Below, piece by piece: positions 15,140 to 23,940 of a stretch of DNA of 64,000 nucleotides (the first letter of the stretch is position 1; each line of letters starts with the position of its first letter). Under the pieces are notes generated by a model. The model was not told where the DNA came from. It made no database searches and was given only the letters and a program-made list of their open reading frames with translations. The position numbers and the translations under genes are program-made. Source of the stretch: KBS-96 sp964247975 (GTDB lineage Bacteria > Acidobacteriota > Terriglobia > Bryobacterales > Bryobacteraceae); assembly GCA_964247975.1 (NCBI GenBank), contig CAXTWH010000029.1:1-64000 (forward strand). Reading direction: 5' to 3'.

Positions 15140-16149
15140 CAGCCACAGTGTACGCAACGCAACTGGGAAGCAGGCTCGTTTTTCTTTTAATCTGCCTAGC
15201 GTCTTTCGCCGGCAGCCAGCCATCGGGAACCGCTACTCCGGTAAAACTGGAACGCAACATCTATGCGATGGGCACGGAATATACCGTGGACTTGTACGGC
15301 CCCAACATCACTGTTCTTGAAGGCGCCGCCGAACAAGCAGCCGAAGAAGTGAAACGGCTGGACCAATTGATTTCCAACTACATTCCTGAAAGCGAACTCA
15401 GCCGGGTGAACCGGGAAGGATATGATCATCCGGTGACAGTCTCGGCTGAGTTTTTCCAGCTTCTTAGTGATTGTCTTGCTTACAGCCGCCAAAGCGAAGG
15501 ATCATTCGATATCACCGTCGGCCCATTGATGAAAATTTGGGGATTTTACAAGGAAAGCGGCCATCTTCCGCACCGGGCCGAGATCAGAACCGCGCTGGAC
15601 CAAATCGGTTACGAAAACGTAGAACTTGATTCCATTCACAAAACCGTCCGGTTCACCAGAAAAGGCATGAGCCTTGATCCGGGCGGCGTCGGCAAAGGAT
15701 ACGCTGTGGATAAAATGGTGGCGGTTCTTCGCGCTAACGGCATTCGTTCCGGCCTGGTTTCCGGGGGAGGCTCCAGCATTTACGGAATCGGCGCGCCGCC
15801 TAACGAAGCAAAAGGCTGGTATGTTCGCATTCGTGATCCCAAAAACGAGCGGAAAACAGCGGCGGAAGTTTATCTTAGGGATAGCTCAGTTTCAACGTCA
15901 GGCAATTACGAAAAGTTCTTTTTTGCGGAAGGTAAGCTTTATAGCCATATCATGGATCCACGTACGGGTTATCCATCAGAAGGAATGCTTTCAGTTTCAG
16001 TTCTGGCTCCGCGCACGCTCGATAGCGAAGTGTGGGCCAAACCCTATTACATTCTGGGCCGCCAATGGACGCTGCGGCATAAACCAGCAGATTTTCGCGT
16101 ATTGATGTGCGAGAACAAAACAGGAGCAACTTGCGAATGGCTCCCATAA
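15136..16149 (+). CDS. apbE: FAD:protein FMN transferase (ApbE)
   Basis: 337 residues with an N-terminal hydrophobic export segment (LVFLLICLASFAGS). The ApbE domain shows MGTEYTVDLYG, the flavin/Mg region DPGGVGKGYAVDKMV, SGGGSSIYGIG, SVSTSGNYEKFF and HIMDPRTGYPS. The enzyme attaches FMN covalently to Thr/Ser of periplasmic flavoproteins such as NqrB/C or RnfG. The start is a TTG overlapping the rbfA stop; a GTG at 15148 is an alternative. The 3' end overlaps hemE by 13 bases, so rbfA, apbE and hemE are one operon. Confidence 0.9.
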   Translation: MTATVYATQLGSRLVFLLICLASFAGSQPSGTATPVKLERNIYAMGTEYTVDLYGPNITVLEGAAEQAAEEVKRLDQLISNYIPESELSRVNREGYDHPVTVSAEFFQLLSDCLAYSRQSEGSFDITVGPLMKIWGFYKESGHLPHRAEIRTALDQIGYENVELDSIHKTVRFTRKGMSLDPGGVGKGYAVDKMVAVLRANGIRSGLVSGGGSSIYGIGAPPNEAKGWYVRIRDPKNERKTAAEVYLRDSSVSTSGNYEKFFFAEGKLYSHIMDPRTGYPSEGMLSVSVLAPRTLDSEVWAKPYYILGRQWTLRHKPADFRVLMCENKTGATCEWLP

Positions 16150-17186
16150 ACAACCGGTTTCTGGATGCGTGCCGCCGCCGGGCTACCGACGTTCGCCCTG
16201 TGTGGTTTATGCGTCAAGCAGGCCGCTATCTGAAGCAGTACCGCGAAATCCGGTCGAAACACTCGATTCTGGAAATCTGCAAGCGGGCGGATCTGGCCGC
16301 TGCCGTCACGCTGCAGCCGATCGACATTCTGGACGTGGATGCAGCCATTATTTTTGCCGATCTGCTGCTGCCGCTGGAGCCAATGGGGTTGAAGCTGGAG
16401 TTCATCGCCGGCGAAGGTCCGTCCATCGAGAACCCGATTACCGAGCCGGAAGATATTGACGAGCTTTCCACGGAAAACACAGAAGACTTGGGCTATGTGG
16501 GCGAGTCCATTCAGCTTGTGTCGAAAACCCTGGACGGACGCGTACCGGTAATCGGTTTTGTGGGCGCGCCCTTCACAGTAGCCAGCTACATGATCGAAGG
16601 CGGACCGTCTAAGACTTTTCTGAAAACCAAGCGCCTGATGTACGGCAATGAAACGATGTGGCGCCGGTTGGCCGGCAAATTAGTAGACGTTCTGGGTGAT
16701 TTTGCCGCGATTCAGGTACGGTCCGGCGCGCGCGCCATTCAAATGTTCGATAGCTGGGTGGGCGCGTTAAGTCCGGAAGACTACATTCGCTACGTCCAGC
16801 CTTATTCCCGCGCCTTGATTGAGCGGATCCGCGCCAATGGCGTGCCTGCGATTCATTTCGGCACCGGCGTGGGCGGTTTTTTTCGCGAGCTTCACGCCGC
16901 AGGCGGTGATGTGATCGGCGTGGACTGGCGCATGAGCATTGATGCGGCTTGGGCCGATATCGGCTATCGCGCCGCCATTCAAGGCAACCTGGACCCGGTG
17001 GCGTTGTTTGCGCCCTTGCCGGAGTTGAAGCAGAAAGTCATGGATTTAATGCGCCGCACCGGAACGCGCCCGGGCCATATTATCAACGTCGGCCACGGCA
17101 TCCTTCCGGAAACACCGGTGGAAAACGTTAAAGCGATGGTGCAGATCGTGCGGGAGTTCAAACCGCCGCCGCTGGGCCGTGTTTAA
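16137..17186 (+). CDS. hemE: Uroporphyrinogen decarboxylase
   Basis: 349 residues. The signatures PVWFMRQAGRYLKQYREIR (residues about 21-39) and the second motif GFVGAPFTVASYMIEGG are intact; the catalytic Asp lies in ILDVDAAIIFADLL. It converts uroporphyrinogen III to coproporphyrinogen III in cytoplasmic heme synthesis. I chose the ATG at 16137 (MAPINNRFLDACRRR) with AGGAG ten bases upstream; an earlier in-frame ATG at 16107 lies deep inside apbE. It is last in the rbfA-apbE-hemE operon. Confidence 0.95.
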   Translation: MAPINNRFLDACRRRATDVRPVWFMRQAGRYLKQYREIRSKHSILEICKRADLAAAVTLQPIDILDVDAAIIFADLLLPLEPMGLKLEFIAGEGPSIENPITEPEDIDELSTENTEDLGYVGESIQLVSKTLDGRVPVIGFVGAPFTVASYMIEGGPSKTFLKTKRLMYGNETMWRRLAGKLVDVLGDFAAIQVRSGARAIQMFDSWVGALSPEDYIRYVQPYSRALIERIRANGVPAIHFGTGVGGFFRELHAAGGDVIGVDWRMSIDAAWADIGYRAAIQGNLDPVALFAPLPELKQKVMDLMRRTGTRPGHIINVGHGILPETPVENVKAMVQIVREFKPPPLGRV

Positions 17187-17400
17187 AAATCTTTTGCCGG
17201 GCAGAGAAGTCCATTGTGTTACCGACACTGAAAAACAGGCATACCTACTTGTAAATTGAAGCAAGACTCACCAGAAAATGAAGTCTAGAACGTACTATCC
17301 CCGGTTTAATACGGGGATTTCACAGTATTGTCTGTGGGTCAAGGCCGCAAGTGTTGAGAACAAAATTACAAACTTGACACTTAATGGGTAAGAGAGACCC

Positions 17401-18117
17401 GTGTCAAGTTCAATCCCTTCTGTGATTTCTTATTACAACGGTCCGAGCAGTCTGGTTACCGCTCAGTCCAAGCCGTCGTCGACACGGCTGGTTGTTGCGA
17501 GCGAACAAACCCTGCTGCTTGAGGGTTTGGCTTCGCTTTGCGGGGCAATCGCCAATTTTGAAGTATCAGCCAAGGCTGGTAGCGGTCAGCAAGCTCTGGA
17601 ACACATTGAGACGCTGAAACCCGATATCGCTTTGATTGACCTGGAACTCACCGACATGCTGGCGCTGGAAGTCATTAAGCGCATTATTGCCGGTCGCGTT
17701 CCCACTCGCTGCGCCGTGTTTTCAGCCCGTAAAGACAGAAAAACCGTGATGGATGCGCTGCGCTCCGGCGCCTGCGGATTTCTGTTGAAAAACGCAACCC
17801 GGCAGCAGTTGGATGACGCGTTGAAAAATCTGATGGAAGGCGGCATCTATGTTTCGCCGCAGATCGAGCTTGCTTCGCTGGTTTACGAAGGCCAGCAGCA
17901 CCAGCGCACGGTGGACCCGCTGGACGCCCTAAGCAGCCGCGAGTATCAGGTTTTTTCGCTGCTGGTGGAAGGCGTGCGAGCCAAAGAAATTGCCGCGCGT
18001 TTAACCTTAAGCCCCAAAACCGTCGATACTTACCGGGCGAGTTTAATGCGCAAGCTGGAAATTCACGATGTCGCCGGCTTGGTGAAATTCGCCATGCAGC
18101 GCAATCTTACCGCTTAA
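17401..18117 (+). CDS. LuxR/NarL-type response regulator
   Basis: 238 residues. The N-terminal receiver domain (about 25-145) has the acidic pocket at ASEQ, the phospho-acceptor Asp in DIALIDLELTDM and the Lys in FLLKNAT; the second pocket acid is Glu-Gln rather than Asp-Asp. The C-terminal LuxR HTH (about 170-235) contains LSSREYQVFSLLVEGVRAKEIA and LSPKTVDTYRASLMRKL. It starts with GTG at 17401. The 214 bases upstream contain a small hairpin (TCCCCG with CGGGGA around 17298) and a TTGACA at 17375, but no clear -10. No kinase gene is adjacent; its partner is unknown. Confidence 0.88.
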   Translation: MSSSIPSVISYYNGPSSLVTAQSKPSSTRLVVASEQTLLLEGLASLCGAIANFEVSAKAGSGQQALEHIETLKPDIALIDLELTDMLALEVIKRIIAGRVPTRCAVFSARKDRKTVMDALRSGACGFLLKNATRQQLDDALKNLMEGGIYVSPQIELASLVYEGQQHQRTVDPLDALSSREYQVFSLLVEGVRAKEIAARLTLSPKTVDTYRASLMRKLEIHDVAGLVKFAMQRNLTA

Positions 18118-18284
18118 AAGCGCCTGTTATCGCCTGATTTTCAAGGGCCTGTTGCACGATTTCAGGTCCCTTGGCGGCGTAGTCTTTTATCTAACCGTAA
18201 CTCGAACTGCAATCCTTCAACCTCTTCTAAACAAATCTTTTGTTTTTACCCGCCGTAATCCGAAACTTGCAACAATCGTTCAGT

Positions 18285-18707
18285 ATGATGATGCCGAAGT
18301 TAACGGGAATTCTGGAAACTGCGCTTTACGTACAAAATCTGGACCGGTCCATTGAATTTTACGGGCGCGTTTTCGGCTTTCCGGTGATTCACCGCGAAGG
18401 CAGCCGGATGTGCGGCGTGGCGGTAGCGGACAAACAGATCCTGCTGCTTTTTACGGAAGGAGCATCGCTGGAAGCGACGGAAACTCCCGGCGGTCGCATT
18501 CCGCCCCATGACGGCAAAGGGCCACTTCATCTGGCGTTTGCGATTGAGGCCTGCACAATTCCCGCCTGGAAAAAGCATCTGGCGGCCAACAATATTCCCA
18601 TTGAAAGCGAAGTGGATTGCGGCCGCAACGGACATAGCATCTACTTCCGCGATGACGACAATCACCTGCTGGAATTGATGTCTCCTGGGTGTTGGGCTGT
18701 TTATTAA
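18285..18707 (+). CDS. VOC-superfamily (glyoxalase-fold) protein
   Basis: About 140 residues in the paired beta-alpha-beta-beta-beta fold: LETALYVQNLDRSIEFYGRVFGF opens module one, and the segment GHSIYFRDDDNHLLELMSPG ends module two. His in LHLAFAI and Glu in LLELM are typical metal ligands, so a metal-dependent lyase, dioxygenase or resistance function is possible, but none can be specified. Three consecutive ATGs (18285, 18288, 18291) are candidate starts, without a clear ribosome binding site. It is a single gene. Confidence 0.78.
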   Translation: MMMPKLTGILETALYVQNLDRSIEFYGRVFGFPVIHREGSRMCGVAVADKQILLLFTEGASLEATETPGGRIPPHDGKGPLHLAFAIEACTIPAWKKHLAANNIPIESEVDCGRNGHSIYFRDDDNHLLELMSPGCWAVY

Positions 18708-18829
18708 CAGTGGCCGATTTCGACATAGCGTCATCCCGGAATCGAACACTTAAGCTGAATGCGCATGTGCCAAACCCAATCAAATTGGGGTGAGCGGTTT
18801 GGCATCCGCCGTGCCTATTATCAGGCAGG

Positions 18830-21256
18830 GTGTTGCTGTTTAATGAACTTCGTTATGCCTTTCGGCAGCTCCGCAAAAGTCCGGCTTTTACGATCACGGT
18901 TTTGCTGACATTAGCTTTGTGCGTCGGCGCTAACACAGCCATTTACAGCGTGGTGGATGCGGTTCTTTTCCGCTCCCTTCCTTATCCTGATCCTTCACGG
19001 CTTGCCATGCTTGGCATAAGCTGGCGGTATCAAGGCAGGCAAGGGTTGGAAACTAGACAAACCGGCGAAATGTTTGAAGTGGCGCGCGCGCAAGCGCCTA
19101 GCCTTGACGTAGCGGCATACAGGGGCGCCGATGGCGTAAATTTTTCGCACGGTCAAACGCCGGAATACATTCAGCAGCAGCGCGTTTCCACCGGATTCTT
19201 TCGTGTTTTGGGAGTTAAACCCCAACGGGGAAGGGAGTTTCTGGCTAGTGAAGACATAAGCGGCGGCACTCCGGTCGCCGTATTGAGCTACCCGTTCTGG
19301 CAGCGGGCCTTTGGAGGCGATTTCCGCGTGCTTGGGCAACACATCACCTTGCGCGGCGAACCATACACAGTAGTCGGCATTATGCCGCAAGGTTTTCGCA
19401 CTGAAACGGCTGTTGATGTCTGGACGCCGCTGAAGCCGTCGCGAACAGGAGAAGGCGGCGGAACCAACTACGCTGTGATCGCGCGCTTGAGGCCGACTGC
19501 TACCTGGGCTCAAGCATTCACTGAGTTGAAAGTTTTAAGCAGAAACATTCAGCATTCAAATATGCCGCGAGAAGTTGCTTTCGAAGAAAGCGCGGTTCCG
19601 TTGCAGCGCGGCGCTACAATCGAACTGCGAAGCGGCTTACTGCTGACCTGGGCGGCGGCATTGGTTGTGCTTTTGATCGGCTGCGTGAACATTGCCGGTC
19701 TGCTGCTGGCGCGCGCTTCGGAACGCAGGCGGGAAATAGCCACCAGAATGGCAATGGGCGGCACCCGCCGAGCCATCATCCGGCAGCTTCTTCTGGAAAG
19801 CATTTTGCTGGCAGCCGGAGGCGGCATCTGCGGTTTGTTTGTGGGCAATATGGCGCTTGATATCTTGAAGCGGCTCGGCGCCAAGAACATGGAATTGTGG
19901 CATCCGCTTATTTTGGATGCCCGCGTCCTGGGGACCATGCTGTTGATTGCGCTGTTCACTAGCGTATTGTTTGGTCTACTTCCGGCGCTGGAAGCAAGCA
20001 GGGTCGATATTCGCTCGGTTCTGGTGGAAGGCGGACGGAGTGTAGCAGGTTCCAGACAACGCTGGCTGCGAAACGGCTTGGTGATCAGCGAAGTTGCTTT
20101 AAGCATGGTTCTGCTCGTCAGTGCTGGACTGCTGGTGAAAACGTTGGCGTACTTGGACAATTTGAATCCAGGCTTCGATCCTCATCACCTGTTAACGGCG
20201 CAAACCTCGCTGCAGGATGCGCGGTATGCAACCGGCGACCGCGTCACTAACTTATTCAATAAAGGGCTGGAGCGAATCCGAGCGATCCCGGGTGTCCAAT
20301 CGGCGGCAGTGGCGCTTACGCTTCCTTTTGAGCGCCCTTTGAACGATGTTTTTCAACTAGCGGAAGCCGGAGATAAGCAAGGGCATATCACCGATGTGGT
20401 CTACCAAACCCCAGGATATTTGGAGTTGGTGAAGATCCCGTTGCTTGCCGGCCGTACCATCCGCGATTCCGATACCGCCGGTAATGGAAAAATTGTCGTG
20501 GTCAGCCTCTCGTTTGCCCAAAGATATTTTCATAACCAGGAAGCGCTCGGGCAGCACTTAAATATGGGCCAGTTCGCCTACGAGATTGTGGGCATTGTGG
20601 GGGACGTGCAACAACACAGCGGAATCGGAGATTTCGGCCCTTTATCGGTCGAACCCACTGTGTATGTACCGGTGGCGCAGATCGGCGACCGGTCTTTGCA
20701 AATGATTCATACATTTTCGACACCCAGGTGGGTCGTGCGAACGCAGCGCCCGGCGGGACAGCTTGCGAGCGAGATACAGAAAGCAGTGGCGGCCGTTGAT
20801 CCGCAACTGCCTGTAGCGGAGTTCCGCACGATTGAACAACTGCATGAACAAGCAGTGCAGGACCAGCTTTATCATGCAACGCTCTTCATGAGCATTGCCG
20901 GGCTTGCCTCCCTGCTGGCAGCGGTGGGGCTTTATGGGCTGATTGCTCATTCGGTAGCGCAGCGCACGCGCGAAATGGGCATTCGCATGGCGTTGGGCGC
21001 TACCGTTCGTCACGTGATTACAACTACCACCAAACCGGGAATTGTGTTTGCCTTATGCGGTATCGGCATCGGGCTGGTATTGGCGGCAGCTTCTTCGAGT
21101 TTGCTGAAGCATCTGATCTGGGGCGTGCAGCCTTTGGATCTGCTTACCTTTGCGGTTACTTCCGCCCTGTTGTTGTGCGTTGCTCTGCTGGCAACCCTAT
21201 TGCCTGCGTTGCGGCTGTTGCGGCTCGATCCGGCGCAAACTCTGCGCGATCAATAA
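18830..21256 (+). CDS. ADOP-type ABC permease (MacB/FtsX fold)
   Basis: 808 residues. The start ELRYAFRQLRKSPAFTITVLLTLALCVGANTAIYSVVDAVLFR is the well-known N-terminus of acidobacterial duplicated orphan permeases (quoted only as hallmark: RQLRKSPAFT and GANTAIYSVV). It has two copies of a MacB_PCD periplasmic domain plus FtsX domain, with membrane segments near 20-42, 265-290, 320-345, 370-390, 415-440, 680-705, 735-755 and 770-795. There is no ATPase gene nearby, as usual for this family, which is expanded in Acidobacteriota and thought to act in efflux or mechanotransmission. The start is a GTG with AGG just before it. It is a single gene. Confidence 0.9.
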   Translation: MLLFNELRYAFRQLRKSPAFTITVLLTLALCVGANTAIYSVVDAVLFRSLPYPDPSRLAMLGISWRYQGRQGLETRQTGEMFEVARAQAPSLDVAAYRGADGVNFSHGQTPEYIQQQRVSTGFFRVLGVKPQRGREFLASEDISGGTPVAVLSYPFWQRAFGGDFRVLGQHITLRGEPYTVVGIMPQGFRTETAVDVWTPLKPSRTGEGGGTNYAVIARLRPTATWAQAFTELKVLSRNIQHSNMPREVAFEESAVPLQRGATIELRSGLLLTWAAALVVLLIGCVNIAGLLLARASERRREIATRMAMGGTRRAIIRQLLLESILLAAGGGICGLFVGNMALDILKRLGAKNMELWHPLILDARVLGTMLLIALFTSVLFGLLPALEASRVDIRSVLVEGGRSVAGSRQRWLRNGLVISEVALSMVLLVSAGLLVKTLAYLDNLNPGFDPHHLLTAQTSLQDARYATGDRVTNLFNKGLERIRAIPGVQSAAVALTLPFERPLNDVFQLAEAGDKQGHITDVVYQTPGYLELVKIPLLAGRTIRDSDTAGNGKIVVVSLSFAQRYFHNQEALGQHLNMGQFAYEIVGIVGDVQQHSGIGDFGPLSVEPTVYVPVAQIGDRSLQMIHTFSTPRWVVRTQRPAGQLASEIQKAVAAVDPQLPVAEFRTIEQLHEQAVQDQLYHATLFMSIAGLASLLAAVGLYGLIAHSVAQRTREMGIRMALGATVRHVITTTTKPGIVFALCGIGIGLVLAAASSSLLKHLIWGVQPLDLLTFAVTSALLLCVALLATLLPALRLLRLDPAQTLRDQ

Positions 21257-21611
21257 TTCAGGCGAATTTCATTCTGGCAACCTATGGTGAAAACTGAACC
21301 GATTTGAATTCCAAGACGAAACAAAATCTGTTCCGGCTTTTCCGGGCTGTTGTAATTTCAACAAGTTACACGCTGTTTTCCGTTGGCCCTGCGCCTGCCC
21401 TAGAACCAGCATGACCTTCTGGACACTTTACTTCATGTTTCAAATCTCTGCTTCCCTATGCGCGATTTTTTGCGAGCCGAAGTACGAGGGTCGTTCCGAC
21501 CGTGGCCGCATCTGCGTCGTGAACGATGAAAAGGGCGCGGAAAAATCCAAGTAGCCCGGTAACAATCGCGCCGCACGATGCAGTAGAGTAGTTGGTTCAC
21601 CAGGAGGAATC
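21257..21611. other. Intergenic stretch; one doubtful small frame
   Basis: This lies between the permease and the enolase-superfamily gene. A 39-codon frame (21435-21554, + strand) encodes a basic, charged peptide ending EKGAEKSK, but lacks a ribosome binding site. Otherwise I see only the strong Shine-Dalgarno AGGAGG at 21602 that belongs to the downstream gene. No promoter could be assigned with confidence. Confidence 0.4.
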
Positions 21612-22850
21612 GTGAACCGACGAACGTTTCTCAAGTCGCTGGCAGCGGCGTCAGTGGCCGGAGCAGTGACCGCTCCTTACGTCCAGGCCGCGCTCCCGAA
21701 AATGAAGATTACGCGTGTGCGCGCTTATCTGCCGCCGAATCCAAATCCTTTGTTTAACCAAAGTGATGTGGTGGTGACGATTGAAACGGATGCGGGCATT
21801 ATCGGCATCGGCGAAGGCGGCGCAAAGGACACGCTTTCCCAATCAGCAGGCCGGTTAATTGGTCGGGATCCACAATACATTGAGCGGCTATGGCAGGACA
21901 TGAACCGCGCTTTCTTTTACCCGGCAGGCCGCGAAAAAACAGATGCGATCGGCGCGCTCGATCTGGCCTTATGGGACATCAAAGGCAAAGTGTTGAAGCT
22001 GCCGGTTCACGAAGTATTAGGGGGCATGGTTCGAAACCACTGCGAGCTTTACAATACGGCCGGCATTATTCCGGGCATCCAGCAAGGCATGAGCGTCAAA
22101 GAAAGAGCAAAGGCGACAGTAGCAGCCGGATATCGGGCTTTTCGCATGGGCGCGGCGGATACGCCTGCGAATACCACTTTCAACACTCGGGAACGAGTCA
22201 ATAAGCTGTACGAGGATTGCGCGCAGGCCCGCGAAGGTGTTGGCAAAAATGGCGATTGGGTCATTGACTTTCACCAGCGGTTCGACTTATCCGACGCGAT
22301 TCGCGGCTGCAATTTGATCGAAAGCCTCGCGCCATTTTTTGTGGAAGATCCAGTCCGAACCGAAGCCTTCAACGAAGACATTCCAATTCTGCGTCAGAAA
22401 GTAAACGTTCCTATTGCCGCCGGCGAGGAATGGGGCAATCGCTGGGATTTCAACAAACTGCTGGAGCGTCACGACATCGATTACGTGCGGGCGACTTTGC
22501 CGAACGTCGGCGGCATCACCGAAATGCTGAAGATCGCCGCGATCTGCGAAACACACTTCATCGGAATCACGCCGCATTTTACCGGCCCGATTGCGACGGC
22601 AGCCCTGGTGCATTGTTTAGGCACGTTCTCAGGGCCGGTGCTGATGGAATATAACTATCAGGGAAGAACGCTTCCGCACCTGCCGGTGTGCCTGGATTTT
22701 AAGAACGGCAAACTCTATCCGAACGATCGGCCCGGCTTAGGCGTTGAACTGGATGTGTCGCAGTTAAAGATGATTGCTGAAATTACAGAACCTGTTACAG
22801 CTCGGGCGCAGACTTACTTCCGCCCGGATGGATCAATCACTAATTGGTGA
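21612..22850 (+). CDS. Mandelate racemase/muconate lactonizing enzyme family protein, Tat-exported
   Basis: 412 residues. The start is a GTG directly after AGGAGG. The N-terminus NRRTFLKSLAAASVAGAV is a twin-arginine signal, so the folded enzyme is probably periplasmic. The enolase N-domain and TIM barrel are complete: Mg ligands are the Asp in WVIDFHQRFD, the Glu in FFVEDPVR and the Glu in AAGEEWGN; the general base His lies in GITPHFTGP. This set matches the mandelate-racemase/galactonate-dehydratase subgroup, which dehydrates acid sugars or racemises hydroxy acids. The exact substrate is unknown. Tat export is unusual for the superfamily overall but common in acidobacterial and planctomycete members. 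Confidence 0.88.
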   Translation: MNRRTFLKSLAAASVAGAVTAPYVQAALPKMKITRVRAYLPPNPNPLFNQSDVVVTIETDAGIIGIGEGGAKDTLSQSAGRLIGRDPQYIERLWQDMNRAFFYPAGREKTDAIGALDLALWDIKGKVLKLPVHEVLGGMVRNHCELYNTAGIIPGIQQGMSVKERAKATVAAGYRAFRMGAADTPANTTFNTRERVNKLYEDCAQAREGVGKNGDWVIDFHQRFDLSDAIRGCNLIESLAPFFVEDPVRTEAFNEDIPILRQKVNVPIAAGEEWGNRWDFNKLLERHDIDYVRATLPNVGGITEMLKIAAICETHFIGITPHFTGPIATAALVHCLGTFSGPVLMEYNYQGRTLPHLPVCLDFKNGKLYPNDRPGLGVELDVSQLKMIAEITEPVTARAQTYFRPDGSITNW

Positions 22851-23052
22851 ACTGCTCCATACCCGAGAGCAGGACAGTATTGCGGATTGTTGTAGCTTCC
22901 CTTACGCTGCCCCCTTCATGATGGCAGTTTAAAGGCGGCTCGGAGCAAAATGAACTGCTACCGGAATCATGTGGTTTAGTTTTGTCTTGCGGCGTTCATT
23001 TCGATTTTTCACTTAGAAAGCAACAATCGGCTTCCGGCTTGACCGTTCATGC

Positions 23053-23927
23053 TTACTTCTTTCTTCGCATCACGAATAAGTTGTCGAAGTTGATCAGCAT
23101 CTCTAATCCCTCCAACTCGTTCGCCATTGATAAAAAGCGTGGGGTCGAATTAATGCCGTAGGCGGCGGCAAGATTCATATCCTTAAAAAGAATACCCAAT
23201 GACATTTCCTGGTTCAGACAATTCTTGTAAGAAGCTAAATTCAACGTTTTAATCTGGCCTGCCTATTCAAGTAACTTCTCCTTTATTGGACGTATTGATG
23301 TCCTGCTGATGAGCGAACAGTTGATTATGGATGGCCCAGAACGCTTCGGCGTTTTGCAGTTGAGCGCATCCGGCGCTTTCGGCGGCTAAACGCGCCCAAG
23401 GATGCATTGACAATGCATGTGGTGGAAGATGACCCGCACTTGGTCCCTTCAGAGGGAAGCACTTGGTCCATGATCTGGGCAAACTTTCGGCAGAATGGGC
23501 ATTGAAAATCCGAGAACTCTACGATGTTGACTGGTGCGTTTATAGGTCCCTTGCTGGTTTGGCTATTACCGGTGAGCTCAGCCATCGAATCTTTGTTTTT
23601 TCGCCGTCGCTCTTCATCCGGATCCAGTGTAAGATCCAGGAGTTCGCCTGTTAAGAATCGCTGGTCCGGGGACAGGTATAACTTAGCTTGCCAGCTTTTT
23701 ACCGGACTCTTGCCTTGCAAAGTGAACAATCGATAGCAGGTTTGAGCCATCAACTCTTCTTTAGCAATTGTTATTTCCGTATCATCTGGAATCCGGTATT
23801 GTTTTCGGAAATAATCCACAATGCTTTTTTGTTTCTCAGCCGAAACGGATAAACAGCTTTGCGCGGCTGACTGCGCTCTTGCAAAAGTGATTGCAAACAA
23901 TTGCGCCATGAGCCAAATCACCCACAC
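23053..23927 (-). pseudogene. DsbA-like thioredoxin-fold protein, frameshifted
   Basis: Reading leftward, the first frame (GTG 23927) has a signal peptide (WLMAQLFAITFARAQ), a lead domain and the thioredoxin start PVNIVEFSDFQCPFCRKFA with the CPFC redox motif. Near 23460 the frame is lost and continues in another frame as HALSMHPWARLAAESAGCAQLQ, which is the conserved cis-Pro/helix region of DsbA-like proteins. This stops at about 23270, and a third frame carries NLASYKNCLNQE...AAAYGINSTPRF, the end of the fold. So at least two indels have broken a protein of about 285 residues. The gene begins 13 bases after the DUF1906-type gene upstream and was probably co-transcribed with it. Confidence 0.85.
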
Positions 23928-23940
23928 GTATCTTTTTTAA